From Membranipora membranacea (taxonomy: Eukaryota; Bryozoa; Gymnolaemata; Cheilostomatida; Membraniporidae): 64,000 bases of DNA. The notes below the pieces were generated by a model. That model saw nothing but the letters and a program-made list of their open reading frames with translations. It ran no database searches and was not told the DNA's origin. The translations under genes and the position numbers were made by a program. The stretch lies in assembly GCA_914767715.1 (NCBI GenBank), contig OU612065.1, forward strand, positions 3,350,001 through 3,414,000. The letters are read 5' to 3'. Shown here piece by piece: positions 43,749 through 58,100 of the stretch; within the stretch, counting starts at the first letter, position 1, and each line of letters opens with the position of its first letter.

Positions 43749-45475
43749 CCAGGTAAACTAGCATAGCCTCTAGCCTGGATCAGTATCAAGAATAGCCGGA
43801 ATTTATTTTTATCTGTGTTACCTTACCATTCCCTCTTTTATCTACCAAACTTTTGTTTTTTAGCTTTATTATCGTTCTACTGCTCTGATTACTGGGATAA
43901 ACATTCATGTCTGATCATCAATTGTTCATTTGTGATTTTTTTCCTGATTTTTAAATGAGGGGGTTTCATACTGATGAACTCTTGAATTTTAAAATGAAAA
44001 GTATCTCAGTCAGCTAGTCTATAAATTGACTGCACCTGACTCAGAAATGGGAAAATGAGAAGACAAATATTTCTCATCTACACATCAAAACTGGGAGAAG
44101 ACACCATTATTTAATTCGCTGGTCCCTGAATTGTTTCTCACTAAAATGTCATAATGAATTAAAGATCTGAAATTCCTTGAAAATTGATATATTTTGCTTA
44201 GCCTAACCTAGAATCCTCTGAGTAAAAAGAGGTGGACAGACAAATTATTGATATTAAATCTTGTATAAGACTGGGATACAGTCTGTAACTAGAACTAGAG
44301 GCCTGGTGGAATGTTCAAGGCGACAGACTGACACTTGACTAAAAACATAGAAATATGCTCAATAGACTGATTTGGCATGTGAGTGAAGGTTCTCTTGCTG
44401 TTGTCGTCAAAATCAGTGCCAGCCTCGATGTTAGGGTCAGGTATAATCTGCCACTCCTTGTCATTGAAGTTCTTGGGTATTCTTTTGTATATACTGGGCA
44501 GATAATTATAGACCAGTAAGATATTATGCCAAGTTTTTGTAACGGTTATACTATAAATATATAAATACTTTAGTATTTATTTTAATTATTTATTACAACT
44601 GATTTGCCATTGGTTGTCATAGTTAAATTTGATGATTAGTTGGGTTAGTGGTTGTGAATGGTCGGGAGGGGGGGGGGGAGGTTCTATAACTGGTCTTGTG
44701 TGAAATATTTGTTGTTTTTGTGAATTAAATATTTTCAGGCAGCTATCGTTTACTCCTGTTGGCTTTTATAAAATTTATTTCTCCCGTTTTTCTCAGATGT
44801 GATTACTCAGAAGATTCTGTCATATGTCTCTAAATAAAATGATCGTGTGCATGTTTACTCATGATATTTTCTTGTACTGGTTAGGCTTTACCAAAACAAG
44901 GTAGAGTCCTGTGCCAAAACCAAACTGTCAAATGAGGTTATGAGGATAGAATCAGTAACAATGCATTTATGTCAAATCACAAAGCACTGGGTAACTCAAC
45001 AAAACCATAACGTCATGTTATCTGTCAGACTGCTGCTTCTCATAAGAAAAGTCAGCATTCTTATACACAACAGAGAAATTTGCATCGCCTGTCTGCAGCA
45101 GGCCTTTATAGCAGGACAAAGTTATATTTGTATAACTTACATACATAAAAAATTACAACTATTGTGGTTCTGTAGTGACCCCGGCCAAGCAAAGTCACTT
45201 TCAAGGCTGGAAGTTGAAATTTTTTACTCTGCAGTTGGTAGATTCCCTTTATATCAGTGCTTGTGCAGCCCTAGTTTGTGAGCTGGAACTTAATTTTACC
45301 CTTTTTGTGAGCAAAGCTTGATGTCATTGGTAATTACCACCACTATAACATGAGGTAAACCATTGGGTTAATATATCTGATTTAGTACAACTATATCTTT
45401 TTGAGTTTCAACAAAAGTACTGTCTCCGAGGTATGCATATTCTGAAGTTCAGTTGGAGTGTACATTATTCCATTC
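43749..45475. other. 3' flank of TDH and spacer
   Basis: Candidate polyadenylation signals include AATAAA at 44833-44838. A G-run lies at about 44668-44680. A coding-looking antisense stretch at 44295-44549 is listed separately. No other exon is recognised. Confidence 0.4.
44295..44549 (-). other. Unassigned antisense open stretch, possible terminal exon
   Basis: The minus strand is open for 84 codons and ends in TAG at 44295-44297. The composition looks like real protein (for example FNDKEWQIIPDPNIEAGTDF, TFTHMPNQSIEHISMFLVK), but there is no ATG at its start. A good acceptor (TTATCTGCCCAG) would start an exon at 44493. I do not recognise the family and found no partner exons upstream. It could be the last exon of a minus-strand gene, a gene relic, or a chance frame inside the TDH 3' flank. 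Confidence 0.3.
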
Positions 45476-45935
45476 ATGGCTTCTGAGGTTGCTAGATATT
45501 TGGCAAAGACTTTACAGACAGGTGATACCAGATGGATAGAACCAATACAGGTAAAGATGAAAAGGGGTCATCATGTTTAGAGCAACCAATAAACCATAAA
45601 GCATATTATATCATGAAATCTTATAAAGGTGTTTCTTATTCCTTCAGTGATTGGTAAACTACACCAAGTTTGTCAAGTTGATAAAATGAGTCTGGCAATA
45701 TCGATTTTTGGGTGTAATGTATCTATTTGAAGGCGTGAGTAAGGCTCATAACTTTTTAGATGACGCTCAGCTAAACGTTACCACCATATTTATTAACCGT
45801 ATCAGTATGACATGACTACTTTATGATCGATTTGTCCAGAAATCTGACAGCACTCAGCAAGCTGCCACCAAGGCAACCCACCCCGCAAGTGATACTCTCG
45901 TCAAGTCTGTTACCGACTCAGAATCATTTGATTAA
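45476..45935 (+). CDS. Possible two-exon gene for a 56-aa protein of unknown function
   Basis: Exon 1 (45476-45550) runs from ATGG to a GTAAAG donor. Exon 2 (45840-45935) follows a TTTGTCCAG acceptor in the same phase and ends in TAA. The product starts MASEVARYLAKTLQTGDTRW and ends in a Ser/Thr/Asp-rich tail. It has no signal peptide, membrane segment or known domain that I recognise. An AATAAA at about 46042-46047 lies about 105 bases past the stop, which supports a short transcript. Further 5' exons cannot be excluded; exon 1 might be internal. The next gene's TATA box begins only 180 bases after the stop codon. Confidence 0.5.
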
Positions 45936-46095
45936 CTACTTGTAACCAAATGTGGCCGTTATGAAAACATCTTCCCAAACCCTTAGCCTGTGTACCAATG
46001 CCTTGGTGTCGAGAAAATACGCTTGATCTAATTGTCTCTCATAATAAATATGCTATATTATTAGAGTTGGAACTATATTTATTACGTTAATTATT

Positions 46096-46103
46096 TGACG
46101 TCA
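46096..46103. promoter_or_regulatory. CRE-type palindrome TGACGTCA
   Basis: An exact 8-bp TGACGTCA (consensus site for CREB/ATF-family bZIP factors) lies 13 bases upstream of a TATA box and 78 bases before the start codon of the SCO-spondin-like gene. Position and exactness suggest a promoter element. Confidence 0.55.
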
Positions 46104-46115
46104 TGACTTGTGGAG

Positions 46116-46123
46116 TATAAAAG
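46116..46123 (+). promoter_or_regulatory. TATA box (TATAAAAG) of the SCO-spondin-like gene
   Basis: TATAAAAG lies 58 bases before the ATG at 46181. Transcription would be expected to start near 46145-46150, giving a 5' UTR of about 30-35 bases. Confidence 0.65.
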
Positions 46124-46180
46124 CTTTATTCAATATTGGTGAGGCATCAGTCCATCGCTTTCTTTCAGAGAGCGCCGAAA

Positions 46181-49100
46181 ATGGATTGGCGATGGTGTTT
46201 TACCATCATTAATCTTATCTATATAACGCCGTCATTACAGCAGGACTTAGACGAATTATTATCTATGTAAGTATTAGTTTCTGTGTTGTTTTTCATGCTT
46301 TGCCAATTGAAATGTTAGATTCGACAACTGCAACTAGTTATCTTCTTCTGCTAGCTTTAGTGATGGCTATTAAAGTTGTTGTTTTTCTCTAAACTTAACA
46401 GACCTCATATATGTGAGAACACACTGTTCCGACCTAACACCAGGACGGAAAGCTGTGCTAACTATGTGCTGTTGATCCTGGAGGGATTCCAGCTGGACCG
46501 TGCAGCTTCTGGCTTCACAGAAATCACCGACCTTGAGCTTCAGACTGAAATCCGGGAATGGTCTACCAACCCATCCAGGGCTCCAAACTGTGTCTTTGTA
46601 AAGTAAGTGGTATTATCAAAATTTGTGAGTATTTAGATCATATAATTCTTCGTTGTGAAGCATTCAACACATTAATGCAGACAAGATTCATCTAAGCAAA
46701 TAACAACAGCTATCATATTCACCATTCAACTCTTAAAATAACTTCTTAAATAATGTATGTTTTTGCTATACAGGATGGAGACAGTGACGGAGACAGGCTG
46801 TTGTCCTGGCTATCAAGGTGAAAACTGTACAGATCCTATCTGCGATCCTCCCTGTACTAATGGGGGTGTCTGTATAGAGCCCAGCCTGTGTCGATGTCCT
46901 GATGGATTCGCAGGTTACAGGTGTGAGGATCAAGTTGGAGGTAAGAAGTAAATAGGAATTTGTTATGAACCAAGTTATGCTTAGTAACTAATGTAACTCA
47001 GATTTTAAAGGGGTTCTAAAAAAGCATGTATATGAGATGTTGCAGTTATGTCCGTAAATATATATAAAATGATAAGCCACGTAATAAATTTTGGTTTTCT
47101 CCTCAATAAATTGGTTGACTTCTGATATTTAAAGGGGAGATAATGTGACTGTCTAAGTGTTGCTGACTGTTTGCTAATCTTGCAAGCTGTAAGGTGATGA
47201 CTGTGAACTTGAACTGTTGACAGTAGATGAATATTATCAATTTATTCTGTTGTAGCTGTATCCAATGATCTACAGTACTGTTACCGGTACGATAACTGTT
47301 TCGGAGAGAAGGCCGATAACAGTGTAGACAATGTGATGTCGATGGTTGACTGCTGTGCTGTTAATGGTGGAGGTAGCTGGGGTTTAACCGGCGCATCATG
47401 CACTCCATGTACAGGAAGTAAGATTCAAAAATAAATATTATCTTCTCTTCACGGTCCAGGAGTGATAAGTCCGTATGTGCACAGCCTGAGGGAGAAAAGT
47501 CCAGGTCTACAGTCCAAGTGTATACTGTTGGTGTATAAATGGTTTAGGTTTACAAGGGACCAGTAAAACCTAAATATACTTACTTTGTATTATTTATTGA
47601 TATGATAAGCTAATTTATGTCCAGGATGAGGATAGTCACAGCTTTTACTTGTTTTTTATAGCAAATGTCATCACAAAAGAAGCAGAAATTGGTTTCTCAA
47701 CATGTCTCAACTTCGGAAACAACTATTGGAGAACATTTGATGGTTTGGAATACCAGTTCAATGGAAAGTGTAAATACACCATGGCTAAGTCCTCACAGTG
47801 GCATGTTAATGTCAAGATGATTGACTGTAACACATTCAGCACATGTAGAAAGGTGGGTCCTGTATTCTGTAATGGCTAGTTCTCACCAAGCATGGTATGG
47901 TATGTTTCATCAAACTAAAGTTGTAAAAAAATCGAGATTAAAACTAATTAAAATTTATGACAAACTTGGTTTTATATTATGCATTTCCTAAATTCTATGG
48001 AAAGTTCTCTGAGTGAAGTTGGTGTGATCAAGTATTTGGGTTTCACTGAGCGGGCATAGGATATTGTCTTAGCATGGTGCACCTCAATACTGCATTGTAA
48101 TAACTAAACCATACCTCATATTTCAGGAGCTTGATATGTCCTTTGATCTGAATACACATATCATAGCTGTTGGTGATAAGATCACATATAATACTGATGA
48201 AGAGATCACTGTTACCGAGACACGAGGATTTGCTGCAAACAGCGGTGGTAAGTAAACTCCAAATCTATAGTGTTTTTTTTTCACATAGAAATAAGCGCAT
48301 ACTGACTATTAGATAAGTTGGTGTTTACATGTCCTCATCAATATATCATGAGAACTGAAATTAAAGATGATGGGCCAAGACATTATCAACAATGATTGAT
48401 GTTAATCAACGAAAAACATATTTTTGCATATAAGCTACATATCTTCTATTTTGTATGATGATTCATTACTTTATAACTACTTACTAAATAAGACATATTA
48501 TGTGGCGTCAGCATCACAGCAAGCGAACATGATCATGTCCACTCTAACAACATCATGGTCATTTCCTTCTTTTTTTTGTGGTTCCAGGTGTATCCATCAC
48601 AAAGATTGGAGATTTTTACTTCCTGTCCGCACGTAATGGTGAGGATATGGTCAAAGTGAAGTGGGATAATCATAACACAGTGTATGTTACCCTATCAGGA
48701 GATCATAATAACGGTATCAGTGGTATGTGCGGAAACTACGATGACAACCCTGCCCTCAGCAGTAAGTATTATGACCCCCCTCTGCTGTAAGTATTACCAT
48801 TCTCGCCCTCAGCAGTAAGTGTTATCATTGTCGCCAAAAGCAGTAAGAATTATCAAATTATAAACTGCCAACAGTAAATAATATTAATCCTTCCGTTGGC
48901 AAACTGTAGCACAGCAATAATTTGCGTCTGGTTTAATTTTAAGGAAGACTAGATCTCAATAATTTTATTTAAATTATTTTTCTAGGCGAGTTTGTCACTC
49001 CTCTAGGAATCCAGGTGTCTAACCCTGTGGCATTTGGTAATGGATGGGAAGTCACTGGGGATAGTGAGAATGTAAGTAGTCCGCCTATGTTACCGTTTTA

Positions 49101-52100
49101 TCATTCTTGCCTTCAGCAGTAAGAAGAATCCTACCTATCATACCGTTTTTACATATTGCCAAAATTGAACTTTGTTTCCGTCAAAGAGTTCTAAGATATG
49201 ATAAACTCCCACACCATTATCATATTTTTACAGTGTCCCGCTGCCAGTGTACAGACATATCAATGTAAGGATGCTGACGTTGAAGAGAATGCAAGGAAAG
49301 CCTGTCAGCATCTCAGAGGAAGTCTCTTTTCCCCCTGCCACCCCAGAGTATGTTTTTTTCAATAACTCCATCGCAATTATTTTATTTAAAATCGTTTATG
49401 TGATTATCAGGGAACTGAGTCTTTACTCTCAGCATTTTGTACAGTTCTACCATCTGCAGGCAGGAATATCAGTTCACAAGTGTATCTCAGTTTGTCTCAC
49501 TCTCACTGTGATTATGTTATATCGTGCAGGTTAATGTCGATCAGTGGTATAAGCTGTGTATGAGTGATTACTGTGATTCAGTTAAGCGAGGTGATGATGA
49601 GATGGATGTAGTCTGTACTACCACAGCTGCATATGCTCACATATGTACCACTTATGGTACTGTTATACAGTGGAGATCTGCCAGCCTCTGCCGTAAGTAA
49701 TCACCTCTCAATCACCTCTCAATCACTTCTCAATGTGGTGGCAAATTGAGTTGTCAGATCTCTATATGAACTATCCAAGCAGCTTTTATAGTATTGCACT
49801 GCATTAAGAAATCAATTGCAAATTATATGTATCGGTGAAACAGAATCGATGTTATGTGATAATTTTTTTATAACCATTTTTTAACTTACAGCGAAGGAAT
49901 GCCCAGCGGGTATGGAGTACACAGAGTGCGGTTCTCCCTGTCCTCGCACATGCTCAAGCTTATATGTGTTACTGCCTCAGGAATGCTCATCTGAGTGCCA
50001 GCCTAAGTGTCAGTGCCTACCAGGACACTTTCTACATGGTGGGAAATGTGTAGAAGAATTAGAGTGCCCCTGTATTCACCACCGACATGAATATGCCCAG
50101 GGAGACATAGTCAAGATGGGCTGCAACAAATGGTGAGTCTAAATTTTTTGCGCAAGTACTTTACTTTTTAGGCAGCAATTCAGACACACAATGTGGATAG
50201 ACATTTATTGATTCAATGAAGTTACAGTCAGACGAAATCAAAAAAATTATCCTAATATCCTTATGTAATATCTTTGCAGCGCCTGTAATAGAGGTAACTG
50301 GGAATGCTCTGAGGATGTGTGCTCCTCCACCTGTCAGGTGGTCGGCGCTCTTCACTACTCTACATTCGATGATCTCAGATATGACCTCGAGGGTAAAACA
50401 TGTTACTATGATCTAGTCAGGGTGAGTATACTTTGAGATCAAATTTGTTTGATGATGAGAAAAGTGATCCGTGACCAAGGTCATCTCTTAGGCAGTAAAG
50501 TCAGACCCACATTGACGGTCCAATCGTATACATTCTAAACATATCAACTAATAGATGCCGCTAATGCTTATACAATACATTATCATAATATTTTTTTTCC
50601 TATAGCCCAATATGGAGAACTTGGCTGATCCTCGAACTAACCTGCTGGTCTCAGCTCTACATGACAAGTGTGCAGAGGAGGGACTGGGGCTATGTATCAG
50701 ATCTGTCCGTATCCTAGTCAGAGGGCTCACCATATTCCTCGGACAGGTCTGTGTTACTCTTGTAAACTGATATAAGCTTAGATAGAATGTCTCATGTTCA
50801 TTGGTTCGCTCGTCTTATGAGCTTTCCAAACTTTATTTTGTGGAAATTCAAAACTGAGAAAGGTAGCTCAGTAGTTTTAGTGGTGGTTGTTTTGTATCTA
50901 TGTGCCGTCTTCAGGGTATAGTTGTTAGACGAAGTGGAATTTTGTATATAATAGATTGGGATGTAGCATGAGTAGTGTCTGTCTTAGTGGATTTGGGTGT
51001 TTATGTTGATTAGTGTTGGCTCAAGCCACCCTGACTTTAGAACACTGTATTTATTGCTGATCAGGATGGGGAGGTTACTATCGATGACCAGATCATGTCA
51101 GACACTCTACCTTACGTATCAGACCATGTCCATGTGAAGAAAGCCACCTCAGAGTTCATCGCTGTCTCAGGATTCGGCTTCCATATTCTGTGGAATGGAG
51201 TATCCACATTGTACATAACGCTGGAGCCATTCTTCATCAACAAGGTTTGTTCCCAAGAGAATTTTGTTTGCAATGTAAAAGTAAAAAAAAAACAACCTCC
51301 TTGCAGTGCTTAATGTTAATACTTATAGATATTTTGAGAAATCGCCAATAATTATGCTGTTGGTTCTATCTCACAGGTGAAGGGACTGTGTGGAATGTAC
51401 GATCACAACATGTTGAATGATTTCACCACATCTAGTGGCATCGCTGAAGCTCATGCTCGGGACTTTGCTGACAACTTTCTTAGCTCCCCTGCTACATGTA
51501 ACAGTGATCTACTTCTCCTACCTGCTGGACCATGTGAACAGGATTTCAATGTGAGTAAAAAAATCTCTTATATGCTAGCTGACTGATAGAAACCCTCAAC
51601 TTTGATACATGTATTAGTATCCTTTGATGCATCTTAAGACGGTGACTCACATTACACTGATGAGTTTGCTATCAGCTCATGTCGTGATCCTAACAAAACA
51701 CTGTATGGAAACAAAGTTTGCGGATTTAATGGTTGTCCTTGATAGTGAATCGGTGATGTGACATTACTCTCACATCATAAACATAAAATCTGATAGATGA
51801 GGTTTTTTGACAGGTGGCAGCTAGAGCTGAAGAGGCTTGTTCACTGATCAAGTCTGACATGTTTGAGGACTGCTGGAGTATTAAGGACTATGCCTACTAC
51901 TACTCGCGTTGTATGATTGACTACTGTATGAGAGGGGATAACTCTGATGTACCAGTGTGTAATCACGCCGCTGCTCTAGCTAGAGAATGTGCTATGGAGG
52001 GAGTAGAGATAAGATGGAGGGAAGATCCCCGAGCCTCAAGTCGATGTCGTATGTATTCCTCTCAGTCATTGTATCATTCTCTATCATCATGATCATATCG

Positions 52101-55100
52101 TTGTATACCATGTTAGTAATTCTAGTTACACGGTTTGACTGTTTGGTTACAACTTTTCAGATTTGCACACATTGGCATAACCCATAGTTCAGCAATGATC
52201 CATGAACTGTTGTGAGTTACAACCATTATTCATATTTACTGTAGCATTGAACTGTCCCGGAGGCAGTGGATACTCTGAATGTCACTCGGACTGTGAGAAC
52301 TCGTGTCAGCATGTCGAGGACAGAGCGTACTGTAACGAGGCATGTGTGGGAGGCTGTCAGTGTGAAGGTGGTACATTCCTCGATAATAACGGTAACTGTG
52401 TACTGAGAGAGTACTGTCCATGTTATAACAAGTTTGATACCATGAACCCTGTGATCAAACCAGGAGAGACTATCACACTCAACTGTGCTAACTGGTAAGA
52501 TCATTATTATAAATCAAAAGTTTTGTTCTTTGCTGCAACTTTTAAGTATCTTGTCTAGCAAAAGCACACATTTCTCTCGCCTATCTACTTATCTGTACCT
52601 CTTTGATGAAAGACACCTGGTTTTCATGATAATCCTTCATCCGACTTTATTTTATCTTGTAGTACATGTACGGAGGGATTGTTACACTGTGGAGAATCAC
52701 AGTGTGCTCTAGCTGTCATGTGTCCTAATAACCAAATATACAGAGAGGATTTGTCTCGGTGCGGACGTACTTGTCTTGACTCCACTAACGCGTGTCCTAA
52801 TGAACCGAAGATTAAAGGCTGCGGCTGTGAACGTGGTCTTCTACTAAACGATAAGGTAGATGCTTTATACTCTATTCTATTCTATTCATGTTATCCATCT
52901 TTGCATGCGTCATCACATTACTATAATTAAAAAAAAAACAGTTTGTTATATATACTGAGCTGAACTGACTGGTTTTATTTGTTGGTTACAGGGCGTGTGT
53001 ATTGACTCTGAGGACTGCCCATGCTTGTATGGAGGCGAATACTATGAGAGAGGGGTTGACTTCCAAGTAGGATGTAAAATCTAGTGAGTGCTTCAAGTAC
53101 AGTTATAGCATATACAATCTGTCCTGTAGCCTTGAGTCATTCTTGTATCAGAGGGTCCACATAACACCTTATTCTGTTTAGACCAACGGTATTTTTAGTC
53201 AAACATGTGGCACAATGAAGATTGTCAAACTCAAGTAAAGATTATCCAGAAATAACACAGGGGTAGCCAAGACACACGCGACAACTAACTTGTGCTATCT
53301 GTTTTAGCGAATGTAAGAATGGTAGTTGGGCTATGAAGTCAGAGAATGGATGTCCGGCTGTATGCTGGGCATCAGGAGACCCTCACTACACCTCCTTCGA
53401 CGGACTTCACTTCTCCTTCATGGGAGCGTGTAACTATGAGCTGGTCACAGAGATCGATCAGGCGTTCAGTATCACTGTGGAGAATGTGCCATGTGGTGTT
53501 AGTGGTGTCACTTGTACCAAGGTTAGTTTCCATTAATCATCAGCTCGGCAGAAACCATAAGATGTTATATTTTACACAATTGATATTATGTTACATTATC
53601 TACAAAAACAGGCAGTTTATCATATTTTCATATTCTTCTTTTTATCTTATTTTATATGTTGCATACCAAAACAAATCAATATATTTATGAGCAATTCGGT
53701 TTTTTTGATAATTCTAGTCCATTCTGCTGGTTATGGGAGATTGGATGGTTCATTTAGTAAGAGGTAAACACCCTACTATAAACAATGTGACTCTAACAGA
53801 AGATTTCTATGACTCGTCTACAGTCACTATCGCCAGGGCTGGTCTGTTTATCATTGTCAGTGTACACAATCATGGACTGGAAATGATGTGGGATAGAGGT
53901 AAGTTAGCTGAAATTCGCACATCATTTTTGAATGTTGCCTTTGACAAACCATTTTTGCATTTTATTAGATATATATGACTGTTTAGCCTCAGGACCAGAT
54001 CAGATGTTGTACTCATTTCATAGTTTCACATACGGTGAGCAAGTACCCTAAATATTTATACAGGTACTCGTATTTATGTGATGTTGGATAATCGACATAC
54101 AAATCGAGTGAAAGGATTGTGTGGAAACTATAACTTCAGAACTGATGATGATCTGCTCACTAGGACAGGATCCTATGAGAGCCGACCGTCTGTGTTTGGT
54201 GAGAGCTGGAAACTGTCGGACAACTGCCCAAATATACAACAGGATGTGCCGGACGAGACAACTACGCCATGTGGTACTGTCAACGGGGTATGTCAAACAC
54301 TTTCACTAAGTTATGTCTCTCTTGAATAACCTTAGTTAGAAGAGGTAATAAAGCAGATATCCTTACATTTATCAGTATTATGAGACATGACAAGGAGTCT
54401 GAAAAACACACAAGACTGGTAACTGAGACATGTTTTCATTCCTGGCAAGCAGTCTATTAATCCACGCATCCTAGCTGCCAGCTTTTGAGGGTAGATCAGA
54501 TTTTATCATATATATGTGTCAATAAATTTCAGATATCGCTGGCACACAGAGAACCTTGGGCTAGAGAGAAATGTTCAATCATCTTAGAAGGAGAAGAGTT
54601 TGAAGGTTGTAGATCTAGACTAATGGAGCCTGTACTTAATGATTTCTACATGGATTGTCTCTATGATGCCTGCAGGTTTGTACCCTCCAGCTGGACTGCT
54701 TTCCATGGTTTTTTAGTAATGTAGGAGACTACATAAATTATCTGCCATAAAATCTAGCCTATGTTTACCACACTTGTGTTGCATCGATAACATAATACAT
54801 GCTAATATTACATTACATGATAAAATGACCTTTTCATCTACCTTTCGTGATAACATGCCTGTTTTAGAGCAGATCATAGGTTAATATTCACTATGGAGCA
54901 GATTAAGAAGTTGGGTGTAATTTCATCAGGGATTGAGGTCATATTTAAGCCACATTATTTTCGACATGGCAATTGAAATGTCTATATTTTCTGACATTTA
55001 GATGTGACAAGGGAGGTGACTGCGAGTGCCTGTGTACTGCTATTGCCAACTTTGCCGAAGAGTGTAACAAGCTTGGCTTCTTTGTCAAATGGAGACACCA

Positions 55101-58100
55101 AGAGCTTTGTCGTAAGTGATCTCACACTTTTCTCTCTAATGAACTGTTGATTGGACACGGCCCTTTGAAGCAATGATACTGAATTTCAAAGAAAAACACA
55201 TAAAATATTATCCCTCATATAGAGAAAAATTGATGTATGATATATGTTTATAGCCCTGCAGTGTGAGTATGGTATGGTATACACAGCATGTGGATCACCT
55301 TGTGAGCAGTCGTGTGAGAATATAGGAGATGAGAGAGAAGCTTACTGTGAGGAGGCTCAGTGTGTAGAGGGATGCTTCTGTCCCGATGGATACGTCAAAC
55401 ATGGTCAGTGTGAACATTACCTCTCTTTTAAATACCTGTCAAAGTTCATTAATAGAAGGCCAATAGTAAACCGTTAAATAGAAACAAGGTATTATGAGTA
55501 ATTAATTTTCAGTTTATAACATTTAATCTCTACAGTAGATTTTTACACTGCAGGTGAAGAATGTGTTGAAGCCATAGAGTGCCCCTGTATGCACAACGGA
55601 ATACCATATCCGCCAGGAGCTAACCTGGTCTACAACTGTCTCAACTGGTAAGCATTGTAGAGATTTCAGTCAGAACATAAATATCGATATGCGAGTTACA
55701 TTTGGTTGGATTGTGACACCAAAGAATGTGAAAATACTGTTATCTGTACTCAATTGTTGATCATTATTGGTCGGGGGTTTCATTCAGTCAGCAAATTCTA
55801 AACAAATTTATGAACAGATCAGCGTCTGTATTATACAATAATTCTGACTTATAATCTGTTGTTTTTCTTTCTCAGTTCATGTGATCATGGAAAGTTTGAC
55901 TGTATTGGACAGCCATGTACACCCCCTACTTGTGCCACTCACGAGTTTACATGTAACGATACGAGTGCCAAGTGTATCCCTGATCAGTGGGTATGTGATA
56001 AAGTACCTGACTGTGAGGGAGGAGAAGATGAGGACGGATGTAGTAAGTAGTTATCTCCTCACATATTCTGTAATCATATGCTAAATTCTTCGCCATATCT
56101 TTTGCCAAATTGTTTTCTTCTATACTCTTGCATCCTATGATAATTTTGGTCTTTAAATTCACAGGGTAGCAAGTTTCACTTGTTATAAGTCAGTTTCATT
56201 TTCTCAAGTGCATTGTGTCTTCGTAGTCATTGTTTACAATCTGCTTTCTTTTACAGTATTTGAGTGTACTGATGAGGAATTTAAATGTATAATGGGAGGA
56301 AAATGTATAAATGCAGCTCTTGTTTGTGATGGGTTACCTGACTGTATCGATATGAGTGATGAATTTCATTGTGGTAAGTTTACCATCTTATTGTCATGAA
56401 AAATATGTTCAAATTACGATATTTATTACAGCAGACAAGCTAACTAATAGTATTATTAGGTTTTATTGTATAGCATCCCACATCAGAGGGCCTCTTGTTA
56501 TGGAAAACTGGTCGGCCACAAATTGATTCGGGTGTGATAGAAGATTTTTATACAACTGCATATTTTATAACCTTAGATCACAAAGCTTGTTTGAGTGCGT
56601 TATTTTGCCGTAATTTTTAGGCTATATTTGATTTGCATTAGTATCTTGGTTGATCTTTAGGCACTTCATGACAAAATCACTCCGTGAACCCCCTTTATCA
56701 AACTAAGTCCATCAGGAAGACTCTGGAACTCCAAAATTTCCAGGCACTGACAGTCAGAGTTTGGATATATTCCCTATTATGATACATTTTATCTTTGCTC
56801 ATTGAAGAGGTGAACTGTGAGTCTAGCCAGTTTGAGTGTGACTCTGGTAAATGTATAATGGCTGAGTTTGTGTGTGATGGATACAGAGACTGCGGAGCTG
56901 GAGACATGTCTGATGAGAAAAGTTGTGGAGGTAACTTTCTCTGATTCCAGATAATTGTACCTAATTAATAAATTGTCATAAGCTCAGTGTCTAATAACTG
57001 CTCAGTTAAATTGTTAATTTAAAGCTGATGTGCTTTCTCTACTCAAGTAAGCCAGGATTAGTAATATCTAACCCTGGAAGAAACACAAATGATTAGTGTT
57101 TGGTGAGCTTTGTTCCCGCTTGTATGTATATTATGTTGTCTTGTACAGAGGAGCCATGTATACCAGTGAGAGAGTTAACATGTACTAATCCATTTGGAGC
57201 ACAGATATGCTTACCTGCCATACAGGAATGTGATGGACATGATGACTGCGGTGACGGCCTCGATGAAATTGACTGTGGTGAGTAAACTCAGATTTATCCT
57301 TGGCGTTGAATTCATTCACTTGTTAAAATAATTTTATTGTGTATTCTTCATCAAAACTTGGATTTAAACGCAGATCAAATGATTAAGGAATTGTTATTTA
57401 TGGTGACAATGAACACAAAGGTTCAGCTGTTGATCACCATTCCTAAAAGCTATTGGTATCTGACTACTGACTAACATACTATAAACATGTTTCCTAACAC
57501 GATATTATATGATTTCTATCTAATGTTACATTATTTATTATAGAGTGTGCGTGTGTAAAGTCCTTCACATGTGACAGCTGTCTGTGTATTCACCCGAGTA
57601 AAATTTGTGACGGTGTAAACGATTGTGGAGATAACTCTGATGAAGAAGAATGCGGTAAGTAAAACATTTACTCCAAGTCTATCTTGCTTCACTTATACTC
57701 ATCTGATTCTGACTGTTGTGCTATATTCTTGACAGAATTACAAGCACTGGTGCGTGTACTACAAACGCAAGTTCCCTGTTATGACTTGGACATCACTTGG
57801 ATAAATCACTTGGATATCACTTGGATAAATATTTTGTTGTATTGTGTACTGCAAACATCAGCACCACTCTACAATAATAAATATCCTCATGTTAGCTCAT
57901 AAATAAGTCGTGATAACAAATTGTCTATGTTTGTTAAAGCCTGCGAGGAGGGACAATTCATGTGTAATAACCAGACATGTATAGAAGCGGAGAAGAAATG
58001 TGATGGTATGCCTGATTGTGGTAATAATGAGGACGAGGAATTCTGTACTACTACAGGTATATAGAATACTGTGCCCTACCATAACATCCATGGCCTATTT

